The notes: generated by a model from the letters alone, not told the origin. 64,000 nucleotides of DNA from Russula earlei (GCA_025769875.1 JAGFNK010000198.1:24405-88404); one strand, 5' to 3'; counted from the stretch's first letter, positions 12,219 through 23,404 are shown. Program-made: numbers and translations.

Positions 12219-12438
12219 TGCTGGCTTAGATTCTTCACTTAATGGTTGTGAGTGTGATATTTTAGGTCTATACGTACATAAAACACAGTATGTAGCCTAA
12301 AAGACTTTGCCCACTGCCTCAACCGTCATCACAGATTCACAGGGACGAATCAGACTTTGAAAATGGCACCATGACTGATGTGACCTGAGAGTACCTGACA
12401 AATGACCGGGGGTGATGAGTGTACAGGGTAATATAGTA

Positions 12439-12985
12439 TTGCCCACTATGTATGCGCTGACATTCCTGTCAGTGCCTGTCACTTTTGTGTTCATTGCCTT
12501 CTCCTTCCAGTAGTCCAGACTGCATGCCCAAGTTGATTGCAATAGCAGCATTGTATTTCAGACGTAGCGTTGTGTGTCTTTACCAGAATGACTATAATTT
12601 GTGAGGCGGAGAGGCCAGCCTGACAACCATCTTCATTACTGATCCATACCTGGATTGTGTGGGGAAAGGTCCATCGGAGCGCCAGAGGCTAGAATTTGTT
12701 GACATGACAGCCAAGTGAGCATTGGATAATGTTTAGATAAGAATAGAGGTGAAATGGAGATTCGATATGAATAAATGGTTATATTGGAGAGTGATCCATG
12801 CATTGTTTGATGTTTGCAATTGCAGGAACATCTGATGTATGTTGTCTAATGTCCAGGAATGTGCGTGTAAGGGATACCCATGTGTAGAACGCTTGACATT
12901 GATCTGACACCACCGTATGCACGTTTGAATTCCTCCCACTTGAGCTTGCAAGTATACAATTTGATGTCATTTTTGTTACTGCCAA
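12439..12985 (-). pseudogene. Copia-1 gag remnant
   Basis: Minus-strand sequence 12985-12297 matches the gag of Copia-2 (18865-18436). Visible are a helical segment (IKQCMDHSP, LDIRQHTSDVPAIAN) and, near 12540-12500, a knuckle remnant starting C-Y-C-N-Q-L-G-H whose final Cys is not seen. Several frameshifts are present. 12297-12436 of the same frame is Pogo-1 terminus, not gag. Confidence 0.6.
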
Positions 12986-13423
12986 TGTGACCTTCTGAAT
13001 GTATATTTCAAGAGCACGTGCATCTAAAAGTGTTCTCCCTCAGTGTCCTAAGAAGTACTGCTGGAGGGGCTATCATCTGTAACTGTAATGCAACGCATGA
13101 TAATTATTCATGATATGGGGTAATGGCCAGTAAGCAAGATGACCAAGTGAGTGATTGAGATTGAGGAGGGAACATAAACATTAGGTGAGGGTGCTGTGAG
13201 TAAACTTTAGGTAATTGCAAATTGCCAACCCAGGCTAATGGAGCAGTTGTTGCTGGATTATTGAAGATCAAATCTGTACCCCTGACACGTGATAGATAAC
13301 GTGCGCATCAATCCTTTGGCTCCAGGGACCAAGGGAGTAGGGTGTTGTCTGATAACAGAGGCTTGTAAAGAGGGAAAAAATGATAAGCTTGTGTGTGAAT
13401 CTTCAAATTTGGACTTTAGATAA

Positions 13424-13440
13424 GGTCAGGGCCCGTAACC
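13424..13440 (-). promoter_or_regulatory. Copia-1 primer-binding site (half-tRNA-iMet type)
   Basis: Next to the 5' LTR the minus strand reads GGTTACGGGCCCTGACC. Copia-2 has GGTTATGGGCCCTGACC. This closely resembles the copia primer-binding site of Drosophila, which pairs with an internal half of initiator tRNA-Met rather than its 3' end (recalled from family knowledge). Confidence 0.6.
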
Positions 13441-13961
13441 TGTTGAAGCAGATGGGCGCAGTTCATGATAACAACGATAAGATCCTTAAGATCCATCACA
13501 AGATATTTCAGTATTGTGTAAGACAAGACTATAATTCAGTAATACCTATCACAAGATATCTACAACACATGATTAGATGCAAGAGATAAGATAGGAAACA
13601 GTAAGTACTCACTTCAGTATTGTGTAAGACAAGACTGAAGTGATCTATTGAAATACAATGCTCTTAAGTACTCCAGAGCGTCTCTAAGTACACTGCAAGT
13701 AGCTACCATTGATAAGAAACAAAGATCATACAAGGATCAGTCATTATTAGCTACCAATTGTCATCAATTAACTTATCATTGTAAATAACGCAGATCTCAG
13801 CATATGAGCTGAGCCGGACTGCGTGATCCAACACGTCATGCGCCTGAGCTAAACCAGTGATGCCTGGTCCATGTAACCAATGTGTCAACGTGTCTGAGCT
13901 GTGATTACATCACAATGTCCCAGGGTAGTGGTAACACACCAAATCAATGATAATCTCAACA
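13441..13961 (-). repeat. Copia-1 5' LTR
   Basis: 521 bp, TGTTGAAG...CTCAACA on the plus strand, with short inverted ends TGTTGA/TCAACA. It shares its whole layout with the LTRs of Copia-2 but differs at many sites, so it is an older or different subfamily. The fragment at 62757-63016 is closer to this version. Confidence 0.85.
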
Positions 13962-15120
13962 TCTTATGCTGGCAGTGATTGCTTGATGAGTCAGAGGCAT
14001 CTATCTGATTGCTGCCAAGTTGGCAAGCTGACCAATTTGGGAAGATCACCAGATGGTGAAGTCTGGTGGCCATACCACAGGTGATTCATTTTGGACTCAA
14101 ATCCTTTGAAACTTTGTGTTCTGTGTTTTGTTGGCCTATGTGCTCTTTCTCAGCCATCATTTCTAATGTGATCTCATTTTCCTGGCCCACATTACTCAAT
14201 TCATTTCTACAACCTTTCCTGTTTTGCATTTTGGACAGGCTGCATTCAGCAACTCCTGTTGGGCTCAGATGACAATGTGCATCCAGCACCACCAGGACTT
14301 GACATCAGACTGACCTGACCTCTCCCTCTTAGCCTTCAGAATATTTTTAGTGAATTTATTCATGCCTCAATGTGCTCAGTTACACTTGTAAATGCCTTAT
14401 CAGCATGCCATCCTCTTGAAATTGTTGTGAGACCAGGAGGCAAAGGAGCATGGGAACTACTTTGCAGATGTGTGGATCATGGATTTTTTTTCATCTTCTG
14501 AATGGTACCCATCTTTCCAAGTGTGCGGAACATCATAGCAATGCCACAAACATTCACCCTTTTTCCAACATTTTCCTCCCCTATACCAACACCCCCACAC
14601 CTATTGTAGTGAGCCAATCTGGGGCATGCTGAGTTTTTGGGGCTAGGATAGAGAGCAGAAGGAGTGGAAAGGAACAGAGGAGCAAGCAGTGGTCACACAC
14701 TTGTTTGGGTTCTTGGTTTTGAAGCAAGCCTAATTGGGGCATGCTGAGTTTGTGTGACTGGACAGTGATCTGAAGCAGTTGTCTTGATCCCTAGAGAAAG
14801 CAGAGAGGGAGAAAGGGGATGAGAAGAGAAGGAAAGGAGATGAGAGGGGCAAGATGGCTCATGCATGGTCATTTCAGGCTGACTGGTACTAAGTGATTCA
14901 AAGGTGATTGTATTTCACTATCCTACTACAGAGTGGCTAGGGGATTTTTATATACAAGGAGTACTAAAGATGAAAGGAATGAAGTTGTGAAAGGAGTCAG
15001 AGACCTTGAAAGGGAATTGAGACCAGGTGAGGCAGTCAAGGTGATCAAGAAAGACTTGAGATGCAAGTGTGTCATGTAAGCTGGGGTGTGGCATGTGTGT
15101 GTGGTTGGTGGCAAGGAGTG
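13962..15120. other. Unassigned stretch between copia LTR and gypsy solo LTR
   Basis: No convincing gene. The longest frames are short and low in coding character. A phrase of about 20 bases (ggggcatgctgagttt) recurs at about 14619-14636 and 14737-14752. The last five bases (GAGTG, 15116-15120) are the duplication of the solo LTR that follows. Confidence 0.5.
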
Positions 15121-15143
15121 TGTTATGGCATTGTGGCTGTTGG

Positions 15144-15632
15144 TGTTGAAGCAGATGGGTGCAGGTTATGATAAGAGGGATAAGATCCTTAAGATCTATC
15201 AAAAGATATTTCAGTTTGTGTAAGACAAAACTATAAATCAGTAATACCTATCAAAAGATATCTACAACGTGTGATTAGATGCAATAGATAAGATAGGAAA
15301 CAGTAACTACTCACTTCAGTTTGTGTAAGACAAAACTGAAGCGATCTAGCTAATTGAGTACCTCTTAAATATGCGAAAGCATCTCTAAGCAAAGTAATCA
15401 TAACTACCAACTTGTATCATAAAGGATCAGTCGTTAGTAGCTACCGATTGTCATCAATTAACTTATCATTGTAACATACACAGGCTGCAGCATCTGAGCT
15501 GAGCCGGTCCGGGCTGATCCGACGCGTGAGTGACGCGTGTGAGCCGGGAGTGCCCAGTCCATGGGAGCCAACGCGTTAACGTGACTGGGCTGTGATTACA
15601 TCAGACTGCCCAAAGCAGTGGTAATCTCAACA
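15144..15632 (-). repeat. Copia-2 3' LTR
   Basis: TGTTGAAGC...TCTCAACA. It contains a strong stem-loop (TTCAGTTTTGTCTTACAC against its partner) at about 15318-15344 and a related half-copy about 100 bp earlier. It is nearly identical to 19366-19853. Confidence 0.92.
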
Positions 15633-15656
15633 TCCCCCTGTGATTGATACAGTTGG

Positions 15657-18309
15657 TCAATGTGAGATAAGATCTGATCCAGTGACACAAAAGACTGGAG
15701 TTGCGTGTGGGCATGCAGCAAAGTGGACCATCAATGCGTAGATGTCCTGATAAGATAGGACTGCAAATGAATGAAAAGTGGGTGAGTCCAGAGACTGTGA
15801 GTCAAAAGACTCCAAGAGGAAGGGTGAACGCATGTGGACACGTGTAAACGCACAGTCGAGAGACTGCAAGAGAAAGTGTGTGAACACATGTGGACGTGTG
15901 TAAACACACAGTTGAGAGACTGCAAGAGAAAGTGTGTGAATGCGTGTGAGCATACAGTCGAGAGACTGCAAAGGAAGTGTGTAAATGCATCCAGATGTGC
16001 ACATAGAGGAGGCTTCCAATAGAACGCTGATATTGCCTAATCTTCATAGGCGTTGCTTCTCCGGAGTGCTTGATCAACTGCATTTCCGCGTCGGAACGGA
16101 GTGGAATGCAGAAGCGGAACAGAAGTCTGCCATCCCAAGGTGAGACCTCTGAGATTACAGGAGCGGAGTGGAATCCACCATCCAAAAGTGATCCAAGATG
16201 TACCTTGATTGAGTGATGTCTGTAGCTGAGCGATCGTGTGAAACGTGGATCCCGAGGTATGACGCGATCTTGCCTAGATCTGTCAACTTGTAGCACGTAG
16301 ACAAAGATAGATGTGTGAGGTGAATGCCTGCAGAGGTGGGCGTGGAAACTGTGAGAGTCGCCTAAGATAGTAACATCATCGACATAGAGGATAATGATGA
16401 AATGATAATGCGATCCCCCTGTGTCTTGGCAATGACATATGCCTGCATGAGAATGCGTGCGAGTGAGCACAAGCCACTAAGGACTCCATGAGAGCGTAAA
16501 TCCCATGTACAATAGGTCTGTGTAAGACCAGATAAGTGCCTTCGGTGTGATGAAACCTTGCAGTTGCTCCAAATGAATCTAATCTTCATCACCCAGTGAG
16601 CCGAAGAGGGACACCAACTGGACGTCTTCAGATCTCCCAATCCTATAGCACGATCAATGCTAATAAAGAGTCGCTAAGACTCGGACCTGGCTACTGGTGA
16701 GAAGGTTTCATCAACTACAATGCCTTCGACTTGGGTGAGCCCCTATGCAATTAGAAGGCACACGCAAAATCTCTTGACGGATTTGCGTGCTTAACACACC
16801 TATGCTGATAAGATCAATAAGATCATTGAGATCCCAGGTACCAGTTTACACAAGTGCGCTGATCACATATGGATACATGACTTGCCACCTGTCGGCAGAT
16901 TCCGATAAAGGGGGCCTTCCCAATATGTAGCCTCTAGATCTATTCTGCTGTAGCTGAGCCATATGCGACAAGCACCCTCTCGGATCTGCATGCGCAGTCC
17001 CTCCGAGATATTTTGGATGTGGACGCGATCAAGACCCAGGATGTCTAAGTGAGAGTGGACACGGGGAACAGATGGAGTGTCCTGACGGTGCCGAGTGAGT
17101 TTGGCGTGATGTACAGGCTGTGTGTGGTGAGGCGGAATGAGGGGATCTGGCTGTGTGATGTGGGGTAAGGTGAAGTGAGTGTGGTGTATAGGGAGTCTAA
17201 TGGTGTTTCCGGAGATGCGCAATCAACTGGTTTGTGTGAATTTGGCATTGTGTATCACTGATCCTGTAAGGACCAAGAATTGTGCAGGCGGAGCAGTGTT
17301 AGTAACATGCCCCCTGAGTAGCAGTATGCGCTTGTTGCACAACGATAAGACTATGACAGTCAGGCATGTGCAGATACGCCCTACATCTGAAGACGTGGAA
17401 TGATGAAGCTGGATGAAGTGTGCACCCACTGAGAAATGCGTGATGGAGTCCAATTGTAGATATGGATGGCAGCGTTAGTATTTAGCTCCAGGACCTGAGA
17501 CTGAGACCAGCACCATGCAACTGTGAGCACATGTTGTCTCCAAGGGTCTCAGTCCATCTTTCGGCTCCTCCGTTCTCCTGTGGCGAATCTGGCATTGTCA
17601 ATCTGTGTGTGATTCCTCGCTGATCCAAGACTGATCTGAGCGCATGTTGCCCAATAGCTAGCACCTCGAATTGATCTTGTGTGCAGCAGATCGGCTAAGG
17701 TACCATAGATAATTTGTAGCCGAGGATCCAATCGCTAAGGGGCAGCCAAGAAAAGAAGTCGTGTTCGCTAGCTGAGCTTGCTAGCCGAGTGCATAGCCCC
17801 CCAGACAAGATGACTGATCGTGATCCATAGCACTAAGTGAGATCCGAGTACCAGAATCACTGTAGTAGATTAACGCACAGTGGAAACATATGTCCCATGT
17901 GCTGATGCGAGATGTGGAATAAAAGGGCACTTCTGTGTGTGTGTAGAGCTGGAGTTATGAAATGAATATGATGAACAGCATATTGTGCTCCAGATTTGCA
18001 TGATCTTCCAATCTTTTGATGTGTAAATTTGAACACCCCTTTTGAGTGTATGTGATGCATCCCTTGTTCCAAAGTAGCACACGCACTGAGTAGTCGCATG
18101 CATCAGCCTTCGGTACATGTATGATGTCTATGAGGGTTAATAGAATATCTCCAACTCCTTCCGGCTGGCAGGACAGATACCAATCCAGTCCAGATCTGTC
18201 TGATGACTGCAAGACCTCCCAGAGTAACGCATCTGGAGGCCAGAGCATGATAAATGAAGTCGGGAGTCTGGAATGGACTAATGTAATGGGTAGCTCCGGA
18301 GTCGATCAA
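15657..18309 (-). pseudogene. Copia-2 pol (protease, integrase, RT remnants)
   Basis: The protease active site is at the start (MIDSGATHYISPF, about 18309-18270). Integrase remnants run over 18250-16863 (including QENGGAERW, about 17580-17555, the Glu region). RT follows with the catalytic box YVDDVTILGD (about 16400-16365) and a QYQRSIGSLLY stretch (about 16050-16020). RNase H could not be followed because a tandem repeat occupies 15835-16000. Frames shift repeatedly. The ancestral order PR-IN-RT-RH is that of copia. Confidence 0.8.
15835..16000. repeat. Tandem repeat inside Copia-2
   Basis: About three imperfect copies of a roughly 50-60-bp unit with core cagtcgagagactgcaagag followed by aaagtgtgtgaa. 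The repeat lies in the RT/RNase H part of pol, so it is a later expansion and not part of the protein. Confidence 0.8.
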
Positions 18310-18435
18310 GATCTAGCTGCCGCGTAAAGGGAAACCCAAATCTCATCTTCATCAGATGTCTGACACCTTGGTGATAGTGCAGTAGTCCCCACTATGTACG
18401 CGCTGACGTCCTGTCAGTGCCTGTCACTTTGTCTT

Positions 18436-18865
18436 TCATTGCCTTCTCCCTTCTCTTCCGATAGTCCGGACTGTGTGCCCAAGTTTGTTGCAATAATAGC
18501 ATTGTATTTCGGATGTGGCGTTGTCTATCTTTACTGGAATGTCTGTATTAGGTGAGGGTGGAGAGGTCAGCCCGATGACTGGGGAAAAGTCCATCGGAGT
18601 GCTGGAGGCTAGAATTGTTTGATGCGACAGCCGAGTAGGCGTCGGATAACACTTTAGTGAATATGAAAGTGATGAGGAGATTGGATATGAGTATGTCATC
18701 ATTTAGGAGAGTGATTCTTGCATTGTTTAATTGTTGCAATTGCGGGAACGCCGGATGTATGTCATCTAGGAATGTGCCTGTGAGGGCTACGAATGAATAT
18801 GAATGCTGACATTTGATCCAATGCTGCCATATGTGCGTTTGAGTTCCTCCCACTTGAGCTTGCAA
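18436..18865 (-). pseudogene. Copia-2 gag remnant with knuckle
   Basis: 18865-18548 is a helical capsid-like part (MQAQVGGTQTHIW, LDDIHPAFPQLQQLNNARI). 18702-18436 overlaps in another frame and ends in a CCHC knuckle core CYYCNKLGHTVRT whose fourth ligand is replaced (Ile or Gly). The shift between frames lies near 18560-18700. Homologous to 12439-12985. Confidence 0.7.
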
Positions 18866-19348
18866 GTAAACAATTTGATGTCATTTTTTGTTACTGCCAA
18901 TGTGACCTTTCTGAACATATATTTCAAGAGCGCATGCGTCTAAGGGAGATCTCCCCCAGCGTCCCAAGTGGTATTGCTGGAGAGACTATCATCTGTGATG
19001 TGCGACATGCGATAACTATTCATGATTGTGGGGTAATGGCCAGTAAGCGAGATGACCAAGCAAGTGATCGAGATTTCGGGAGGGAATGTAAACATGGTGC
19101 GAGGGTGCTGTGAGTAAATGTTAGGTAAACGTGGATTGCCAATCTAGGCTAATGGAGCGGTTGTTGCTGGATTAATGAAGATAAATCAGTACCCCTGATG
19201 CGTGATAGCGCGCGTGTCAATCCTTCGGCTCCAGGGACTGAGGGAGTAGGGTGTCGTCTGATTAACAGAGGCTCTTGAATAAGGGAGATGTATATCGAGG
19301 AAAAATGATGAGCTTGTGTGTTGATCTTCGCCTTTGGAATTTAGACAT

Positions 19349-19365
19349 GGTCAGGGCCCATAACC
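19349..19365 (-). promoter_or_regulatory. Copia-2 primer-binding site (half-tRNA-iMet type)
   Basis: Minus strand GGTTATGGGCCCTGACC begins directly after the LTR end ...CTTCAACA. It matches the type described for Drosophila copia, where an initiator tRNA-Met half molecule primes. It is conserved with one difference in Copia-1. Confidence 0.65.
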
Positions 19366-19853
19366 TGTTGAAGCAGATGGGCACAGGTTATGATAAGAGC
19401 GATAAGATCCTTAAGATCTATCAAAAGATATTTCAGTTTGTGTAAGACAAAACTGTAAATCAGTAATACCTATCAAAAGATATCTACAATGCATGATTAG
19501 ATGCGATAGATAAGATAGGAAACAGTAAGTACTCACTTCAGTTTGTGTAAGACAAAACTGAAGCGATCTAGCTAATTGAGTACCTCTTAAATACGCGAAA
19601 GCATCTCTAAGCAAAGTAATTGTAACTACCAGCTTGTATCATAAAGGATCAGTCGTTAGTAGCTACCGATTGTCATCAATTAACTTATCATTGTAACATA
19701 CACAGGCTGCAGCATCTGAGCTGAGCCGGCCGGGCTGATCCGACGCGTGAGCGACGCGCGTGAGCCGGGAGTGCCTGGTCCGTGGGAGCTGACGCGTTAA
19801 CGCGACTGGGCTGTGATTACATCAGACTGCCCAAAGCAGTGGTAATCTCAACA
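19366..19853 (-). repeat. Copia-2 5' LTR
   Basis: 488 bp, partner of 15144-15632. CpG sites are kept here more often (for example gacgcgcgtgagccgg near 19753) than in the 3' LTR, where the same sites read tg or ca. Confidence 0.92.
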
Positions 19854-20422
19854 GTTGGAGCGTTAGCTCAGGGTTCAGTGGGGCCAAGTCCCTGTGACTT
19901 GGTTTAAGGGTTCAGTGGGGCCGGCTCAAAGAGACCAGATCAAGGGTTTAGCATCTCAAGACTTAAGTCAGACAATGACTTGGCCTGCAGACAGAGTTGA
20001 TCTTCTGGTTTCACAGAAGAGGAGGATGATGAGAGAGAGGCAGAGGAGGAAGAGGAACACAAGAGTTCTTTGAGGTGTGCCCAGGTCAAGCAGAGTGTAG
20101 GCCAGCACTAACAAGTTGTGATTGAAAGAGGATACAGGGCAAGGGATGCAACATTAAGTGGGACAAAGCTAAGCTTGGGGCATTCCCCAGCTTTTACAAG
20201 TGCTTAAATACTGTATCTAGCAAGGCTGTACAGTACCATATGTGGAACAATAGATAATAGTGACCAATAGCAAAAAAGGAGCTTAATCAATAGATGAAAC
20301 ACAATAGATGAAACAATGAAAGGTCATCAGCATCAAGGGGTGAAACAGTAACCAAGGAAACAAGGGTTATAGAAAAGAGCAAGAAGACTAGTGATGAACT
20401 GACAGGAGGGTAGATCATAACA

Positions 20423-20995
20423 GAGTGGGCAATGTGGTCAAGGTCTTGATGTCAGGTGTGAGGTTGTGGGCATGCAGTCAGTGGCAAAGGCTGAAAGTCC
20501 ACAAAGGAGGGAGGTGTGGGAGCAGGTGAGGCATCCTGCAACATGTGATTCTGTGGCCAGCAATATGGCTCACCTTACTGTTTTCACAGACAGATGTGAG
20601 AGGCACAAAAGAAAAATCTGAAGGCTTCTATTCCAGAGAGTAAGTAGATAGTTTATGTATAGAGAGTAAGCATGAAGGGTAACATGTGTAGTAACATAGA
20701 ATGACATTAGTGAGAAGCTAAGTGAGATGGGAAGAGACTGCATGAAATATATATCTATATCTAACATATATACAATCAGTACAACTGAGTAGTGTGCATT
20801 GCATGCATTTAGCACTTGCCAAGTGGAGTTACATCTTGGCTTGGTGGAGCTACAAACAAGCCCAGGACATTGTGTGACTGTCTGAACAAGGGTACCTGTC
20901 CAAACAACATGGCAGGTTTAGTAGTATCCTTGCCTCAGCTTTGCTAAATCTGGACCTGGTGGTAGTCACAGTTCAAGGAGCCCGGTGGTTTGAAA
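20423..20995. other. Unassigned intergenic stretch
   Basis: Begins with the GAGTG duplication of the solo LTR. No long frame, no recognised repeat and no RNA gene were seen. 20738-20770 is AT-rich (atatatatctatatctaacatatata). Confidence 0.4.
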
Positions 20996-21003
20996 CCGCC
21001 GTA

Positions 21004-21024
21004 CCTCTCCCCCACTATGACACC
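21004..21024. repeat. Left arm of an inverted repeat (partner 24425-24442)
   Basis: CCTCTCCCCCACTATGACA here is matched in inverted orientation by TGTCATAGTGGGGGAGAGG at 24424-24442. GC-rich motifs of type ccggtcc/accggtc lie just inside both arms (21040-21120 and 24320-24360). This could be the end pair of a DNA transposon with sub-terminal repeats, but no target duplication was found. Confidence 0.45.
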
Positions 21025-21208
21025 ATGTGACCTTCGGGAAACCGGCCCGGCCCGGTTCATAAATTCGATAGACCGGTCTGTTGCGGATGCCCAACGGTCA
21101 CTGGACCAGTTTATAACCGGTCCAGACCATTCATTTATAATAATGATGTAACATTATATCGCGGTGCAGTGTGCTACATACAATAGATATGAACGCGTAG
21201 TTTATTAT

Positions 21209-23402
21209 CTATGTGCTCTGCAGTATGTGACTATGTTCCTTCCGTTGCTGTATCTCCTGTACGGGTACGGAATCCATGTGCGAGGACAATCGAGTGTGAC
21301 ATGTCCTTGTCCGAGTCTGAGCCTTGCGGCATGTTGAGGGTGTTGAACGCGGGTGTGGTGTGTCGAAGCAGGGAGGATGAGGCATGCTCACGGTGTGTCG
21401 AATGCGTTGTCGCGCCTCGTGGTGTTGCCAAGTGCCGGCCATGTTGCTGCTGTTGCTGCTGCTGTCTATGCAGAGGCGATGGCGGCAAGAGCGAGGGCGG
21501 TGGTGAGAGAGGGTGGCGCCGCCGGAGGGTGAGGGTCGTGGAAGACGGAGGCGACGGAGAAGAGGGTGAGGGCGGTGGTGAGATGGCGGGATTGTCTCCA
21601 CAGCAGGTGGCGGTGGGACGTGTTGACGATAGCGCGTGAGTGGGTGACGAGACAAGAGGTGGTGGATGGCGTGGTTCGCCTCGCGAACGTTTGCCATAGT
21701 CGTTGAGCTAGAGATTGTGTGATCAGTGTCCAAAAACAAGACGTGAACGGGTCGCTGGTAATCATCTCGCGGCGCGCGACGAGGTCTTCGCCACTGCAGG
21801 TGGTGGCAGCACGCGTGAATGAGGGTGTACGTGTGGGCGGGGATGCGATGGAAGGGGAGGTGTTGTGCGGCGTGGTGCTTGCGTCGGTGGCTTCTCCTCT
21901 GACGACGGCGTGGTGGCGGGGTCTGATGTTCTTTCTGCAGGGCGGCGTCGTGACATCGGCTCTTCTGAGGCGGTGGCGTGCTCTTTGTTTTCCAGTTATT
22001 TGTGCGTTCTTTCTCGGCGGTGCGAGGCGGCGTAATGGCTAGCGACGGAAGTGAGAGGGTGGCGTGGTCAGGAAGCAGAGCGGTGGCTGGGACTAAACCC
22101 AGAACGGCAGCGGACGAGGCTGAGGGCGTGGTGGCGACGGCCGATTGAGCTGGGCTTGAGGCGGCGGGCGGCGCTAAGACGTCAGTGGGCAAGACTGAGG
22201 CTACGGGTGCGGCGGTGCGCGAGACGAGGACTGGGGCAGCAACAGTAGACGTAGATGCGGTTGGCAATGCTGAGGCTGAGACTGGGAGCGCGGAGGCTGC
22301 GGCTGACGCGGGCGGAGAGGAGACGAGTGAGGGCACGGCGGTGGACGAGACTGGGGCAGCGACAGGAGACGTAGAGGCGGTGGCTGGCAATGCCAGTGAT
22401 ACGACGGTTGACGGGACTGAGGAATCTGGAGTTGGAGCGGCGGAGGGCGAGACTGGAATGGAGACAGGCGACATGGAGGCAGTGACGGTGGCTGGTGATA
22501 CTACTGAGGGCGCGGGCGAGGCGGCGGATAAGACGAAGGTGGGGGTGGCAGACGAGGCTGAGGCAGCTGTTGCTGGTGGAGCTAACAGTGCGGCGGCACC
22601 GGCGGCTGGCGATGCTGGCGATACGACGGTGGACGAGACTGGAATGACAGTTGAAGGAGAAGAGACGGTAGGTGAGGTTGGAGGCGAAGGGACAACAGAA
22701 GCAGGTGACGTGGAGGCGATGACGGGGGACGCTAGCTGTTCGGGGACGGCAGGGACGATGGGAGCGGGAGTAGGCGATGTGGAGGTGATGGTGGGTGAAC
22801 TGTATGTCAAGTTTAAGTCGTCTTCATCGGGAGAACTGAGGTCGCGTTCCCACTGAATGTCACGTGGGTCTTGAGAGAAGATGTCGATTGCCGTATCGAA
22901 CACCTCTCGGAAATCAATATAAATTCTTCATCGCTCATCCATGTGCCAGGGGTCGAGTCATCAGGAAATCATCCTGCGGATGGAGTCCGAGCCAAAACAG
23001 TTCGTTGCAATCTTCATGGGACAGGCGGCATGCACGTACGAAAGGACCGCATACTGCTCTAAATTCTGAGTGATATTGAAAGATGTCTTCCAGGTCGCGT
23101 GAACGAAGTCCTGATGAGGCGGCCACAAAGCCTCGGAGATCCCGGTCATAGTAGTGGTAGGGAATTGGCATGATGGAGGGAGCGCTGCGACTGCGGGTGC
23201 GGGGGAGATGATAGGCGGAATGGAACGGGCAAGATGGGCGACGAGGCTGGCTGGCCGCGACTCCGATCGCACTGGACGCGAGGGCTGGAAACCTGGGCTT
23301 AGGGTTGAATGGACTGAGCTGGACTGAGCTGGACTGGGCCCCAGGCTCGCTAGTGTGATCGGAACATGGCGAGGGTGTGTCGTGTTGGCGGGATGTTGGC
23401 AT
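21209..23402 (-). pseudogene. Gag-like protein followed by long Ala/Ser/Pro-rich region, broken
   Basis: Frame 23402-22935 ends in a stretch like the capsid-type proteins of fungal retroelements (YYDRDLRGFVAASSGL, CRLSHEDCNELFWLGLHPQD). A TGA and a frameshift at about 22935-22905 separate it from frame 22903-21209 (564 codons, FDTAIDIFSQDPRDIQWERD, then hundreds of Ala, Ser, Pro, Thr and Val residues, then a basic His-rich tail). The order resembles a gag with a low-complexity linker. No protease or polymerase follows before 21000. The gag assignment is by pattern only. The opposite strand is also open for 223 codons (22185-22856), which reflects composition. Confidence 0.4.
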
Positions 23403-23404
23403 GC

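Larger units (their letters stand above)
1490..12436 (+). mobile_element. Pogo-1: pogo/Fot-type DNA transposon inserted in Copia-1
   Basis: Terminal inverted repeats beginning CTATATTACCCTGTACA and running into TCATCACCCCC lie at 1490-1518 and, inverted, at 12408-12436, with one or two differences. Both ends are flanked by TA (1488-1489 and 12437-12438), the duplication made by Tc1/mariner/pogo transposases. Removing the element plus one TA restores the copia sequence seen at 18377-18392. Without the nested Gypsy-A the element is about 3.0 kb and holds one plus-strand transposase gene. Confidence 0.9.
1..13961 (-). mobile_element. Copia-1: decayed Ty1/copia retrotransposon, left end outside the window
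   Basis: The element reads on the minus strand: 5' LTR 13441-13961, primer-binding site 13424-13440, gag around 12439-12985, protease and integrase remnants at 1-1487. Its continuity is broken by the pogo transposon 1490-12436. If that insert is removed, the junction at 1488/12439 matches the uninterrupted sequence of Copia-2 near 18380. The 3' LTR lies beyond base 1. All reading frames are broken, so the element is dead. Assignment to copia rests on the order gag, protease, integrase and on near-identity of layout with Copia-2. Confidence 0.85.
15144..19853 (-). mobile_element. Copia-2: complete-length decayed copia element
   Basis: 3' LTR 15144-15632 and 5' LTR 19366-19853 (489 and 488 bp), polypurine tract (minus CACAGGGGGA) against the 3' LTR, and primer-binding site 19349-19365. 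Exact 5-bp duplication GTTGG at 15139-15143 and 19854-19858. Same family as Copia-1. LTR differences are largely CpG versus TpG/CpA. Coding regions are broken throughout, so it is not autonomous. Confidence 0.92.
15121..20422 (-). repeat. Gypsy-family solo LTR split by Copia-2
   Basis: 15121-15143 (TGTTATGGCATTGTGG...) plus 19859-20422 together form one LTR of the Gypsy-A/B family ending CATAACA. It is flanked by GAGTG at 15116-15120 and 20423-20427. No internal gypsy sequence is present, so it is a solo LTR left by LTR-LTR recombination and later used as target by Copia-2. The conserved 11-mer (self-primer motif) is retained near 20166. Confidence 0.85.

Noticed and set aside
15834..16022. 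CRISPR-like array (short repeats with spacers)
   Set aside because: The whole unit is repeated including the spacers, within a eukaryotic copia pol remnant.
20990..21027. A fourth copy of the small-gene 3' end (TSPPL-like) on the plus strand
   Set aside because: Only about 20 bases match, a stop lies just upstream in that frame, and no leader exon was found nearby.
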